DNA of 64,000 nucleotides from Casuarina equisetifolia (GCA_028551475.1 CM052355.1:16699543-16763542), one strand, 5' to 3'; shown: positions 12,237 to 24,757, numbered from the stretch's first letter. The notes: a model not told the origin generated them from the letters alone. Translations and numbers: made by a program.

Positions 12237-13837
12237 TGTTGAGTTTTATGACCTAACAAAAAGGGGGGTTGAATTGTTGTTGTACTAAACAATCCTTTTC
12301 TTTCTAAAATCTAACAATAACTTTAACAAATTTGTATAATAGTAATAATATGCAAACAAAAATATGTAATCAAGGAAAGGATAAGAAAAGAAACACCCAA
12401 TTTACCACGATGGTTTGGCATTCCATCTTAGAGTCATACGTCCACCCTCTTCTCCTTCAATCAAATTGATTGAAGTCCCCTTTACTCAATCTAATTAGGA
12501 GAACACGTTCTCCCTAATCCAACTAATCCCTTCTCAAGGAATTACCACGTCCGAGTACAGATAGTGATCAAAGGATCATATACAATAGCAAATCTCTAAA
12601 TAATATGTCAATATATGGGATATTGTTGATCAGAGGAGCTATTTAAACAAATATATCAAGATACAAAGCTCCTAATACGAAATCCCCAAATTGGTGAAAT
12701 TAAGGTTTCGAATTTTCCTCAAGATTTATGTGCAAAAATTTTTATAAGTAAAATCAGCACATAAATAATGTTATACAAGCTATAATTGATGATATTCTCA
12801 AAGATTGAACCAAATAATCAACTATCACCGAAAGCTTGTAAACCACGAAAATGGTGTATGATCTCGAATCAAATGTTAAACAAGCTGAGCAGATTATCTT
12901 CACAAAGAAAAATGCTTCAAATAGATGTTGTTGATCAATCAATCCCTTCACGAACACATCTCCTTTAAATACAAGCAAATCTAGGATTTTCTATTTGAGT
13001 CAAACCTGAACCATAGCCTTCTATCCTTTGGGAATAGTAAATTGTCCATCAAATCTCATTTCACCCTTTTGATTCAAAATCTGACCGTTCTGACAACCCA
13101 TCTCCTCCAGATTTGTTTCGTTAGAGCTTCGACGCTTGAGAGAGACGAAGGCAGCGTCAGGGTGAGAATGATGTGGTTAGGGCTTGACCCTTCAAGAGAT
13201 AAGCGTCTCTTACGTGCCCTTAAGTGAGACAACGTCGTAGCCAACAAGTGTACCAAGAAGGGTTCTGGTGTGATCAAGACGACACCGTAATGGAGATCTT
13301 AGATAATGATCAATGCAACACCGTAGTGGAAACGGGATCAAGCAGGATGACGTGAACTTGGGCCGCACCTATGTTCTCACAGTCCAACAGCCACAGTCCA
13401 ATCCAATCCAGTAATACTATATATATTCAGCATGTGTACCCGGTCCAATATCAACATGATCCAATATCAATACATTTGTAATGTATTGCATATATTGAAT
13501 TTAAGCTCACATATTTTTCCTACAATTTCACCAACCAAGTATCATATTCCTAAAATATATTAAAGTATACTTCATAGTTCTTAAGGAAATATTTAGATAA
13601 ACAATATAGTTAAATAATCAACATTTATTTGAATATATGTAACAAATACTTTAAAAATATATTTTATGAGAGAATGTAGGAACCCGATTACTTTATAATT
13701 CATTAATTGATATTATAATTTGTACACCTTTTACTGCTTATAGTTTTGCTTTTTTGCACATTTAGAAAAACATATTTTGAGAATTGATATTTTTCAAGAA
13801 AATATTTTTAGTCACAACAAAACCCTATTTTCCAACA
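12237..13837 (-). repeat. 5' LTR of the 8.6-kb copia element
   Basis: 1601 bp partner of 5282-6881. Being on the upstream side of gag for a minus-strand element, it would hold the promoter. The adjoining primer site lies at about 12217-12236. Confidence 0.9.
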
Positions 13838-16557
13838 AAAGTACATTTACAAAAGGTTCCAATGACCTTTGATTTTTATATGTTACATTTCTAGGGAATA
13901 AACGTAATGTTGGGGTCCGAACATTAAGGCCGATCATGTGGGACTTCGATCGCCTACATAAGTCCTCTATAATCGAGGGAAAAATGGTGGAATTACAAGG
14001 TGAGAAAGGGAATGACAACAAATTTATAGGAGTTAATCATTTTGCCAAAGATCTCAGCAAGGGTAAAGGTGGAATCCATCTCCACATTTCTACTATAACA
14101 TTTATAGATGGGGACTTTGGTGAACTTGGTGAAAAGGGATCAGTTCAACCAAATAGTGTTGTGGATGCAGTTTTGCTATAATATGAAGATGTTATTGCTA
14201 CTCCTCAAGGGTTACCACCAACCTATGAGTTTGATCATTCTATTCCTTTCAAACCAAGCATTACACCAATTGATGCCCACCTTTATCATTATTTGCACTA
14301 TCAAAAGGAAGCTAATGAACAGTTGGTGACTGAGCAACTAAATGACAAGGTTATACGTTCAAGCAAAAGTCCATTTTCTTTTACCATCCTTTTGGTTAAG
14401 AAAAAAGATGATATTTTGTGGTTATGTGTGGACTACTACGCTCTAAATCAAGTCATGAAGAAGGATAAATTTCCCTTTCCCATCGTGGATGAGTTGCTAG
14501 ACGAACTCAATGGTGCCAAGGTTTTCTCCAAGATGGACTTACGGTGTAGTTATTACCATATTCATATAAAGGCCTAAGATATTCTGAAAACTACTTTTCA
14601 TACCTACCACAAGCATTTTGATTATTTGGTTATGCCTTTCAACTTATCAAATGCTCATTCCTCTTTTCAAAAACTTATAAACTTTTTTTTTAGCAAGCAA
14701 CTTTGCAAGTTTGTCTTGATTTTTTTTATGACATTTTAATCTTTAGCAGGACATGGGAGGAACATGTGGTTCATTTAGAGATGGTGTTGTGCATCCTACA
14801 AGAGCATAAATTGTTCACTAAGCTTTCAAAGTGTGAGTTTAGCCTCACATCAATTTGTTTCTTAGGACATGTCATAGGGCTAACTAGTCTTTTGATGGAT
14901 CTAGAAAAAATCCAAGTAACGATTGAATGGCCCCAGCCACAAACTATAAAAGTTGTAAGGGTATTTCTCGAGCTTACAAGATATTATAGCTATTTCATCC
15001 ACAACTATGGCAGCATTGCTAGCCCTTTAACTAACATGCTAAAAAATGGGTGTTTCTCTTAAAGTAAGAAAGTGGTAGAAGCCTTTTCATAACTTAAATA
15101 AGCTATGACCTGGGCCCTCATTCTTGTCCTTCCAGATTTCAACAACCATTTATAGTCAAATGTGACACCTCTAGTGCAAGAATCAGTGTAGTTCTCATGC
15201 AAGAAAAAAGAGCTCTAGCTTTTTTTTAGCAAGGTGTTACATAGACACTATCTCCTCCTTGTCACCTATGAATGAAAGCTTATGGCTTTGGTTTTAATGG
15301 TACAATGATGACGTTAATATTTACTTGATTGTCCTTTTATGGTTTGGACTAATCAACATAACTTGAAATATCTTTGGGAGTAAAGAATTCCCTGCCAACC
15401 CAGCAACGCTAGCTAGTAAAGCTCTTAAGATATGATTTTTGCATTGAGTATCATCTTGGGTCCAAGAATTGAGTGGCTGACAGTCTTTCAAGGTGCCAGG
15501 AGTCTCAGGCTTGCAGGCCATATGATCTGGATGCTACCTATAGTTTTCTAGCCATTTCTAGACTCATTCCTTTGTGGCTAGAAACTATAAAAAAGGAAAT
15601 GCATCAAAACATGTTCTTACAGGAGCTAGTTGGCTGTATACAGGTAGACAAAACCGTGGGAACTTGGACTTTGCAAGATGGCATCATCTATTTCAAAGTT
15701 TGGATTTTTCTTTCCCTGGATTTTGAGCTTATTCTTATGATTATCGATGAATTTCATGCTAGTGGCCATGAAGGGGTGCTCAAGACTCATCATTGTATAC
15801 GATTTGTTTTCTGCTAGCCTAAAATGCGAGCTTCTATCTTAGAACATATACAAAGCAAAGCTATCTCATAAATGGGAACACACATGGCCGATGGGGTTGC
15901 TAGTTCATTTGCCCATCCCTGAATAGATCTAGGAAGACATTTCCCTTAACTTTATAGATGGTTTACCTCTATCCAAAGGCAAAACTTAGGTGCTTGTTAC
16001 AGTAAATCACATATTTAAATATACACACTTCGTCACCCTTGCTCATCCATACACAACTAGCTTAGTCACTTAACTCTTTTTAGAGCATGTTTTCAAGCTT
16101 CATGGCATGCCTAAGTCAATAGTTCTAATCATGACTTAACTTTTACTAGTTCATTTTGGTGTGAACTTTTCCACCTTCAAGGTATATCTTTTTTATTTTC
16201 CTCTTCTTATCATCCATAATCAGATGGACAAATGAAAGTCACAAATCGCACATTGGAAATGTACCTTTGGTGTTTTTTTGGAGGTTATCCCCGTGAATGA
16301 ACCCGTTAGCTTCCTTGGGTGGAATATTCTTACAATTCTAGTGTTCACAGTGCTACCAACAAGACTCCTTATGAGGTTGTCTATGGTTGTCCACCTCCTA
16401 GCCTATTTTCCTATGTTCTTAAGGCATCTTCTGTACCTACGGTCAACCAAGAACTTATTGACCAAGAAACAATTTTGTGCAAGCTCAAAACTCACTCGGA
16501 AAATGCTTAACAGTTCATGAAAAAATTTTATAATTGTTTGTTCGATGAAATTCTACA
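13838..16557 (+). pseudogene. Gypsy protease end, reverse transcriptase, RNase H and integrase, degenerate
   Basis: Continuation of the gypsy element after the copia insertion. The protease tail (DFYM) is at about 13870-13890. Reverse transcriptase lies at about 14290-14870 (LVKKKDD, WLCVDYYALNQV, FSKMDLRCSYYHI, and FFYDILIFS where the catalytic YxDD would be, so one Asp is replaced). LGHVIG follows, then RNase H remnants at about 15060-15330. The integrase zinc-binding region is near 15750-15860 and its core near 15930-16500. Several stops and frameshifts separate the pieces. The frame is cut at 16557 by the next insertion. Confidence 0.8.
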
Positions 16558-18167
16558 TGTAAGTGTACATATCAAACAAATAATATAATGATAAGTAAAT
16601 ATATTGTCCCACAAAGATTGGTGATTACTAAGCTAACTAATTACTAATGGTGAATAAACCCTAGAGTTTATCTAGCAAATTAAAGAGGTAAAACATGGAT
16701 TAGCTAACTAAATTTAACCTAAAATTCATTAATAAAACATGTTAAAGCATTCAATTTCACCTCATTACTAGATACAAATGTCAATCATTCATACTAAAAA
16801 GATTAATTTTACTCATGTGGTGGCAAAATTTCTTAATTTATTCATTATTCTATGTCTAGGTATAGAGAACTTACCTAGTTTATTAACTCATTGTATTTCT
16901 ACCCCTGAATTAAATGAACTAAGTGTATTAAGATATATGAATATTCCAATTTACACCTAAAGCCACACAAATCATATGGTATATATCTATCCATATTAAT
17001 CTATGGTTGCATATTACAAGAAGCAACTATATGTTATCTCCTATCGGTCTCTAACATATAAATCATATCATTTAAATGGTAGTTAACCACCTAAAGGCAT
17101 TAAACATAATAATATGCAACTTCACACAAACAAAAAATCTCACAAAACATTATAATCATACCATTCATATATCATAATCAAGTTCAATTGTAGCTCTAAT
17201 ACAATAAACTAAAACATCATATTTACATGAACAGAAATAATGCAAGAAATTAAACAAAACATTATTCAAATTAAAAACACCAAAGTTGTCACCAAAATGT
17301 CTTCAATTTAGAGAAAGTTTGGACAAATTTGTACATCAAGGGAAGTAGAAGAAGCTGTCAAAATAAAGGGATGAAAATCGGCCAAAATGTGCTTTCATGC
17401 GCCACTATGTGCTGCCACGCGCCGCCGCCATTCTTCATGAAAATTGTTGAAAAACATAGATCACAGTCTTTAGAATGCTGATCTGTAGAGAAATCACTTA
17501 AATCTGCCGCAAAAACGCACAGATTTAACGGAGAAAGCTTAGACGGCATTCACAATTCCTGGCTCGAAACCGCTACAAAACTAGCACAGAAATGCTTGAA
17601 AATGCACAAAACATTCAAATCTACTATTTCCCTACTGGAATCACCCTAAAACTCGTCAAAAAATGGAATGGGTCATCGGAAAACATTCTCCTTTTCCAGA
17701 AAAGGATGTAAGAACAATCAACTTTTGCCCAACACTTGTGCGTTCTTGGAGTCCCGCATTGTCGCATGTGGGCTTCGATTTTTCGACGAGGGAGAAGCCG
17801 CACGCCCCTTCTATGTTGTTCGGTCTAGTCCTCCCTCTTGATAATTGTCTCTCTTTGTTTTTCTTGATTACACGATCATCCGACAATTGAAGCCTCTACG
17901 GGACTTTTCTCTTTTTTTTTTTTTTCATCTTGTCTTTTCCTTCTTTCTTTTCCACATGTTGCCCTTACTCTTTTTGCTTCTTCTTTCTTTTCTCTCAATC
18001 TTTTGCTTCATTTCTCTTGTTTTTTTTTTGCCTATTTTGGCTTTACTACATAAAATAACAAAATATGCATACATATAATTAAATACAAATATAATTACAT
18101 AAATACTTATTATATATTGGCTAAAATGATCAAAATAACTTTATAAGAAATAGAGTTATCACCATCA
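16558..18167. mobile_element. Probable solo LTR (1.6 kb) inside the gypsy integrase
   Basis: Non-coding AT-rich sequence interrupts the integrase C-terminal region. It starts TGTAAGTGTAC and ends CACCATCA, giving TG..CA ends, and is flanked by CTACA (16553-16557) and CTGCA (18168-18172), a five-base duplication with one change. The coding sequence before it (FDE) and after it (FNKGDLVSLKLQPY) fit together as one gypsy integrase tail. No gag or pol lies inside. Orientation is uncertain, but the minus-strand beginning (TGATGGTGATAACTC) looks like an LTR start. No second copy is present here to confirm it, so a solo LTR is an inference from the ends and size. Confidence 0.6.
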
Positions 18168-18500
18168 CTGCATAGAGGTCCAATTCAATAAGGGAGATTT
18201 AGTCTCCTTAAAATTGCAACCTTATCAACAACTTTCGGTAGTTGCCCACAAGAATATCAAGCTCTCTCCCCATTTCTATGGCCCATCTCCAGTTAAGCAA
18301 TGAGTGAGACCAATCGCTTATCGTTTGAAGCTTCCACCAAAGTTTAAACTCCATCTAGTTTTTCATGTGTCCTTGCTCAAACACTACCTTCCAACCAACA
18401 TTGTTGCTTTTCCTACTCTTCCTCAATGTTTTGACACTGATGACCTCCTCTTCCCCTAACTCAGGTCTTAGACCACCATTGGCACAAAGGCCAACAAAAG
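18168..18500 (+). pseudogene. Gypsy integrase C-terminal tail, degenerate
   Basis: Short continuation of pol between two insertions. It reads FNKGDLVSLKLQPY, LSPHFYGP and HLVFHVSLLKHYLP on the plus strand with one or two stops, which is the usual plant gypsy integrase tail before the chromodomain. It breaks at 18500 with target bases AAAAG and resumes at 23877. Confidence 0.8.
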
Positions 18501-18698
18501 TGTAACAAACTAATACCGAATGTGGGAAACTCTCTTTCTATTGATTACTACTCTGATTCAATATACAACAAATGATCTTTATATAGACCTAGGATGAAAC
18601 TATACAAGGAAAGCATATAAAACAATAAATAAAAGAATATTTACATAATATTAAATGTCCTAATATTATGCTAGGAGAATATATAACATTCCTTAACA
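18501..18698 (-). repeat. 3' LTR of the young copia element
   Basis: 198 bp, apparently identical base for base to 23679-23876. Confidence 0.95.
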
Positions 18699-18705
18699 CT
18701 CCCCC

Positions 18706-21700
18706 TCAAGCCGGAGATTTGAACAGGTCAAATACTCCGAGCTTGGAGAGAAGATGCCAATGTTGCCTGCTACATAGAGCTTTAGTAAACAAGTCCGCAG
18801 GCTGTTCCTTGGTGGATATGTGACTGGTTGAAATGATTCCTTGTTGCAATTTTTCTCTCACATAATGGCAATCAACTTCTATGTGTTTAGTTCTCTCGTG
18901 AAATATCAGATTTGCTGCAATTTTTTCTGTTGCCTCATTATCACAGTAGAGGAGAGCTGGTCGTCGAAGATAAAAACCAAAATCACGGAGTAGCCCCATT
19001 ATCCAGACTATTTCACAGGTAGTGACTTGCATAGCTCGATACTCAGCTTCTGCAGAAGACAAAGAGACAGTGGGTTATTTCTTGGAGCGCCAGGATACCA
19101 AAGAATTACCAAGCATTATACAGAAGCCCGTGGTTGATCGACGTGTCATAGGACAAGTACTGTAATCCGAATCACAATAGGCTCTAAGCTCCAATTTTGA
19201 GGTTGAGGGGAATATAAGTCCGAGGCCTGGACAACTCTTAAGATAGCGGATGACTTTCATAGCTGCCTCCATGTGTGACTGTTTCGGTTCACGCATAAAT
19301 TGACTGAGTAGTTGTACTGGGAAGGTGATGTCTGGTCTAGTAAGAGTGAGGTAAATTAATCTCCCAACTATACGTTGATAAGTGGAAGGATCTTCAAGTG
19401 GTGGATCATGAATTTCTTCTTTGGAACTTGCATCATATTCAACACTTGTAAACTTTTTGTTTTGCTCCATAGGAATCACTGATGGTTTGGATCCTGCCAG
19501 TCCTGCCTCAGAAATGAGCTCCAAAGTATATTTTCATTGACTTAAGGAAATGCCATGTGGAGATCGAGCAATCTCGATGCCAAGAAAAAACTTCGACTGT
19601 CCAAGATCCTTCATGGAAAATGTAGAGTGCAAATAGTTCTTTAAATCAGATATGGCGGCCTTGTTGTTTCCTGTGATCAAAATGTCATCAACATAAATCA
19701 GTAGGGCAACAAAAGAGCTCCCTTGAGATTTGGTGAAGAGGGAATAATCATGCCAAGACTGCCGGAAACCATATACAAGGAGGGCTGCAGTAAATTTTGC
19801 ATTCCACTGACGAGAGGCTTGCTTGAGACCATACAAGGATTTTCGCAATCGACATACAAGTCCCTCCCCCTGATTGCGAAATCCAGGGGGAAAAACCATA
19901 TATACCTCTTCGGAAAGATCACCATGAAGAAAAGCATTCTGAACATCCATCTGGAATAAGGGCCAATGATGCACTGAAGCAATAATAATAAGAAGGCGAA
20001 CGGTGACATGCTTGGCTGTGGGTGAAAAAGTATCCTGATAGTCAAAACCTTCACGTTGACTATAGCCTTTGGCGACAAGACGGGCTTTGTATCGCTCAAC
20101 AGAACCATCAGCACGGTATTTGACCTTGTAGACCCACTTGCAACCAACTGAACGACGACCAGGGGGTAATGGGACCACATCCCAAGTGTGATTAGCTTCA
20201 AGGGCAGCAAGCTCATTAGCCATGGCAGTGACCCAGTGGGGATCTTTGATAGCCTCATGATAGTAGGTGGGTTCGGGAATGGCAGAGATGGAAGCAACAA
20301 AATGGCGATGCTGAGGATGACATTGGTCTAAGGAAATAAAGTTGGAAATAGGATAAAGGCAAGAAGAGGACGGTAAGGTAGGACAGAGATAGTCAGTGCT
20401 CCAAATGGGAGGTTTAGTGGAGCGGCTAGAACGGCGAACGACAGGAAGTGAAGGGGTTGTATCGGGTCCAGGGGGTGAGGCCGTAGGCGTAGGAAGGGAT
20501 GGAGAAGGACAAGCCAGAATAGATAGGGGTGAAGGGAGAGGGGTAGTAGAGGAATCAGGAACTGAAGGGTCAGGGGTAGAGAAAGAGTCATCAGGGAAGT
20601 GAAGTGCATCAACTGGTAAAGTGGAAGGAGAGTAGGGCTCGTCAGGAGGTATGATGGGGGTAGATGGGATAGCCGAGCCTTCGGGGGACGAAGGAGAAAC
20701 CTGCAAAGCAAAGGGAAAAACATCTTCACGAAAAATGACATCACGACTGATAAAAATTTTGCCAGTGGCAGGATCAAAAAGTTTATAACCCTTCTGATAA
20801 GAAGGATATCCAATAAAAACACAAGAAATGGCACGAGGACTAAATTTGTCACGAGCACCTAGGGTGGTGGCGTAACATTGACAACCAAAAACACGTAAGT
20901 GATCAAGGAGAGGTCGGGTACTAAATAAACGCTCATAAGGAGTGATTCCCTGAAGAGAAGAAGATGGAAGACGATTGATAAGATAGGTGGCCGTGAGGAT
21001 GCATTCACCCCAAAAGGAAGGAGGAAGATGTGCTTGAAAAAGTAAGGCACGTGCAACATCTAAAAGATGGCGTGCTTGCGTTCGACCACCCCATTTTGTT
21101 GAGGGGTATAAACGCAAGAACTTTCATGGATGATACCACGAGAACGGAGGTAGGAAGAGCATTCAGTGGAAAAAAATTCAGTGCCGTTGTCGGAGCGGAT
21201 ACGCTTGACAGTAGCACCAAATTGAGTGTGAGTCATAGAAATGAAAGATTGAATTTTGGAAAAAACTTGACTTTTGTAATGGAGGAGAAAAGTCCAAGTG
21301 GCACGGGAAAAATCATCGACAATGGTTAAAAAATAACGTGCTCCATCATGGGTAGAATGGCGATGGGGGCCCCAAAGGTCCATGTGAACGAGATCAAAAA
21401 TAGAAGTAGTAGCAGTTGTGCTAGATGGAAAAGGGACACAGGTTTGTTTAGCCAAAGTGCAAATCGCGCAAGAAAAAAGATTAGGGCAAGATATAGTTTT
21501 CCCATTGGCAAAATAAGACTTTAAAGAAGAGTGTCCAAGGCGTTGGTGCCAAAGAAAATATTCATTATTTAAAATGGAATTACAAGCAGGAAGCTGCTTG
21601 GAACTACAACCAGAATTCAAAAAAGAGGACAAATATTCAGAAAATTCGAAATGAAAATTTTTAGGAATAACAGGACAAAGAAAATAAAGTCCCCCTTCAG

Positions 21701-23414
21701 CCCTGCCGAGCCCTATCAGCGCCCCAGTCGTACGGTCCTGGAAAACACAAAAATTATCGAAAAACAAAGCCACGCAATTGTTATCACGAGTTAGTTTACG
21801 GATAGATAAAAGATTATGACGAAAATGAGGAGCATATAAAATGTGACGTAAATATAGGTAGGGGCTGGGACGAAGTTGGCCAATATGAGTAACAGGACTG
21901 CGGGTTTGATCAGGTAATCGGATAAAAAGTGGGGAAGCACATGGATAATATGAGTCTAAATAGCGCAAATCACACACAATATGGTCACTAGCCCCTGAAT
22001 CGATAATCCAATTTGAAGTAAGTGAAGTCAAGGAGGAAGGAATACCTGTGAAGTTGGCACTGGAGTCGGTGGGGCCCACTTGATTCAACATGGAGAGGAG
22101 TTTGGCTTGTTGATCAGAGGTTAAAATGAGGCCAGAGGACCCACCAAATACACTACCAGGGGTAGGAGGGCTATGGCCCAATAATCCAGGGCTAGGAGGA
22201 GGTGGTGGAGTAGGGCCCAAAGGAAGCCCACCATATGAGCCCATAGAAAAAGGAGAATCTGTAGAAAAAACAGGATAATCAGTGGCTGAATGATGAACAG
22301 TTGGGCCTGGCCCATGAGAGCAGCGACGTGATGAGCCACTACGCGGCTTGGGCTGCCAATTAGGTGGGTACCCAACTAACAGGAAACAGGCCTCACGGAC
22401 GTGGCCTGTTTTCTTGCAGTGGGTACAGACCCGCGGGTCAGTAGAGGGCCCAGAAGAGTGGACGCCAATGGGCCGAGCATGTCCGCCCACAGGAGGCAAG
22501 CCAGACTTGCGAGAGGCTCGAGTCTCGGATGCCCGTGGGGAGTCGCTCGACCCATGAGGCTGATGAGACCAGGATGAATCGCCGTTGCCGGAGGAGAGAC
22601 GAAGGCTGTGAAATCCGGCAGCATCACCGGCGGACGCTCCATTCCGCTGATGAATTTCTTGTTTGGAGAGAGCGTAGGTGCGCTCTAACGAAGGGAGGGT
22701 ATCACGAGAGAGAATCTGAGTTCTCAGATTTTGGAATTCCTCGGGGAGACCCATGAGGAATTTCATTGATCGCTCCTCTTGTTCACGATCATGGAGTCGA
22801 TCATTTATCTTGCAGTTGCAGAGACCGCAATCACAGCGAATCTGCGGTTCTTGAGTCTCAAGATCGCTCCAGAGATCCTTGAGACGAATGAAAAAATCCG
22901 TGAGTTCATTGGTGGTGCAACCGCTGGCCAGGCGCAGATCAGAGATAGCCTGACGAAGTCCGTAGCGTTGGGTGCCAGAGACTTTGGTGAAGGAATCGGC
23001 TAGAAGCTCCCAGATCTCGGATACAAACTTCGTGCGGGAGACAAGGCGCTCGAGGGAGCGTTCGACGGAGTTTACGAGCCAGGATTTGACCGCAGCGTGC
23101 GCCTGATCCCAGCGCGCGATTTCGTCGAGATCGCTGGTCGATCGTGGGAGTTCCCCGGTAAGAAATCCAAGTTTGTTACGGGCGAGACAAACGATGTAAA
23201 CCTGCTCAGCCCAGATAGCATAATTTGACTCACCGACGAGGCGATGAGGAACAATGGAGCCGGCCTGCAAATCGGCTGCCGAAAGGTAATAGGGGTCGCG
23301 AATGGGAGCGACGGGAGGATGAACAGAGGGACCGGAGGCGGGATTTGGGTTATTGATGGTGGAAGAAGCCGGATTTGCGGTTGAATTTGGTTGCGGTATG
23401 GTGTTTGAGGCCAT
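18706..23414 (-). pseudogene. Copia gag-pol with one frameshift and two stop codons
   Basis: The frame starts at the ATG at 23414 (MASNTIPQPN) and would end at 18706, about 1570 codons. Domains in order are gag with CCHC knuckle (CTHCKKTGHVREAC), protease (WIIDSGASDHIV), integrase (HQRLGHSS, RSDNGTEF, TPQQNGVVERKH), reverse transcriptase (KARLVAKGYSQREGF, LLIYVDDILITGNN) and RNase H (SSAEAEYRAM, ADLFTKAL). Lesions: one base is missing near 21070-21073 just after VVERKH, shifting the frame; a TGA lies at 19534-19536 where flanking context suggests an Arg codon; and a TAA lies at 19075-19077 where a Gln codon is expected. Both stops fit C-to-T changes on the coding strand. Everything else is open. 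Confidence 0.92.
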
Positions 23415-23678
23415 GGGGACGGCGGATGATGGTGGTCGGAATAGGAGAGACGACGGCTAGGGTTTGAGTGGCAGTGTGGTAATTTAGAAAGGGGCGAGGG
23501 TAATTTTGGAAAAAAATGACGGCTAGGGTTTAGCACGGGGTAAAGTGGGAAATATGTGGGTAGGTGAGGGGTAAGAGGGGAAAATTAAAATTGCAGGAGA
23601 GAGACGTCCTAATAAATTCGGATAAAAATGATGAAAAAAGGGCGGAAGCGTATTAGACCGTGCTGGTCTTTGATACCA

Positions 23679-23876
23679 TGTAACAAACTAATACCGAATG
23701 TGGGAAACTCTCTTTCTATTGATTACTACTCTGATTCAATATACAACAAATGATCTTTATATAGACCTAGGATGAAACTATACAAGGAAAGCATATAAAA
23801 CAATAAATAAAAGAATATTTACATAATATTAAATGTCCTAATATTATGCTAGGAGAATATATAACATTCCTTAACA
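23679..23876 (-). repeat. 5' LTR of the young copia element
   Basis: 198 bp partner of 18501-18698. It lies upstream of gag for this minus-strand element and should contain its promoter. Confidence 0.95.
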
Positions 23877-23970
23877 AAAAGTCTCTCATTTAGTGGCAAG
23901 ATCTTCCTTCGAACGAAGCCACTTGGATCCCTTAACCTTGGGGGCAAGGTCTCCACCAATGGGGAAGTAT
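23877..23970 (+). pseudogene. Gypsy chromodomain end and polypurine tract
   Basis: Last coding piece of the split gypsy element. It reads WQDLPSNEATW, the conserved chromodomain signature (W.GLP..EATWE) of plant chromoviruses, followed by the purine tract ATGGGGAAGTA next to the LTR at 23971. A stop precedes the tryptophan. Confidence 0.75.
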
Positions 23971-24757
23971 TGTCATGCACTGGTAAGTTGGAGCCAAGTA
24001 AGGGAGATTATGGGTTGAAAAAAATGAAAAAGCACACGGAGTCCGCTAACTTGAGTCATATAGAGGTGCAGACCGTATTGTTATGCACCCATAAGTCGAA
24101 GCCAAGTAAGGGAGTCGTGGGTTGCAAAAAATGAAGAAGCACATGAAGTCCACTAACTTGAGTCATGCAAAGGTGTAGACTAATGTAACCAACGTGGAGC
24201 CTAACAACCAGTTGCATGCTACCTCTTCTAAGACCATGTGAGAGCGTGACACAGCAGCGACCAGCGAAGTTATCCACGCTGAAGCTAGTGTAGAAAATCA
24301 AATGATGAAGGAAGAAATTTGGAGCGATCACACGGGTGCAATTGCCTCACTATTTGCTTTATGAAGTTGTAAAAGCACCAATATCTCTAAAAGTACAGCG
24401 ACAAGACTATGGTATGCAAGTTTTGTCTTCCCCAAAAGGGATTATGAGCCTCTGTTATCTTGGTTAGGGGAATAGAGTAGGCTCTCAGCAGCAGTAACGT
24501 GTAGGAATATAGCACGCCTATAATGCCTCTAAAGGCACGGTAGTAGTTGTTGCCTATAAAAAGGGTGTACGGTGAAGAGGAAGAAGCCAAGCGTAATCTT
24601 GTAACTCTCTTGTTAATGAAATAGCCGTCCTTTTTCAAATCCTCGTGTCCTTTCTATCACATCAAGATTAGGAAGAAGCACCACTTCAACCCACTCCTTG
24701 TCAACAACTAGCCATTAAACAAGCCAGTGACACGATCCCTCTCTAGGGTTCATAACA
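23971..24757 (+). repeat. 3' LTR of the 21.6-kb split gypsy element
   Basis: About 787 bp partner of 3154-3982, including the internal 105-bp tandem duplication (24000-24185 region). Followed by target bases GCCCT. Confidence 0.85.

Larger units (their letters stand above)
5282..13837 (-). mobile_element. Ty1/copia element with 1.6-kb LTRs, minus strand
   Basis: Nearly equal LTRs (5282-6881 and 12237-13837) start TGTTG and end CAACA as read on the plus strand. The insertion is flanked by a perfect five-base duplication AAAGT (5277-5281 and 13838-13842). The polyprotein runs right to left in the order gag, protease, integrase, reverse transcriptase/RNase H, which is the copia order. A purine tract (minus-strand AAAAATGGGGAGAT) abuts the left LTR. 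The site next to the right LTR is a variant of the initiator-Met primer site (GCATTGGAGCCAGG). By eye the LTRs agree at roughly 95% of positions, so it is of intermediate age. It lies in the protease region of the older gypsy element. Confidence 0.92.
18501..23876 (-). mobile_element. Young Ty1/copia element with identical short LTRs
   Basis: 5376 bp. LTRs at 18501-18698 and 23679-23876 are 198 bp each, start TGTAACA, end TTAACA, and show no difference on direct reading. The target duplication AAAAG is perfect (18496-18500 and 23877-23881). The primer-binding site TGGTATCAAAGACC, on the minus strand from 23678, directly adjoins the right LTR and matches the initiator-Met tRNA end. A purine tract (minus-strand GAGGGGGAG) adjoins the left LTR. 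One long gag-pol frame covers the interior, with three lesions. The short LTR and gag type resemble the Ale/Retrofit group of copia. It is the newest insertion of the nest. Confidence 0.95.
3154..24757 (+). mobile_element. Ty3/gypsy chromovirus-like element, split by three later insertions
   Basis: LTRs at 3154-3982 and 23971-24757 start TGTYATG and end CATAAC(A/T), in reverse-complement relation to each other. The flanking five bases are GCCCC (3149-3153) and GCCCT (24758-24762), a target duplication with one change. A primer-binding-like GTAGCATCGGAGCC follows the left LTR, and a purine tract (ATGGGGAAGTA) precedes the right one. Internal order on the plus strand is gag, protease, reverse transcriptase, RNase H, integrase and chromodomain, all decayed. 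Removing the nested insertions (5282-13837, 16558-18167, 18501-23876) rejoins the pieces in order. It inserted into an AAA-ATPase gene. The LTRs are clearly diverged, so it is the oldest layer of the stack. Confidence 0.88.

Noticed and set aside
20328..20858. 176-codon minus-strand open frame rich in Leu/Pro
   Set aside because: It is a frame shadow of the copia integrase-to-RT linker, whose true frame is the 527-codon one at 19534-21117.
22376..22642. Open frames at 22121-22642 on both strands
   Set aside because: Shadows of the copia gag/protease frame in GC-rich sequence.
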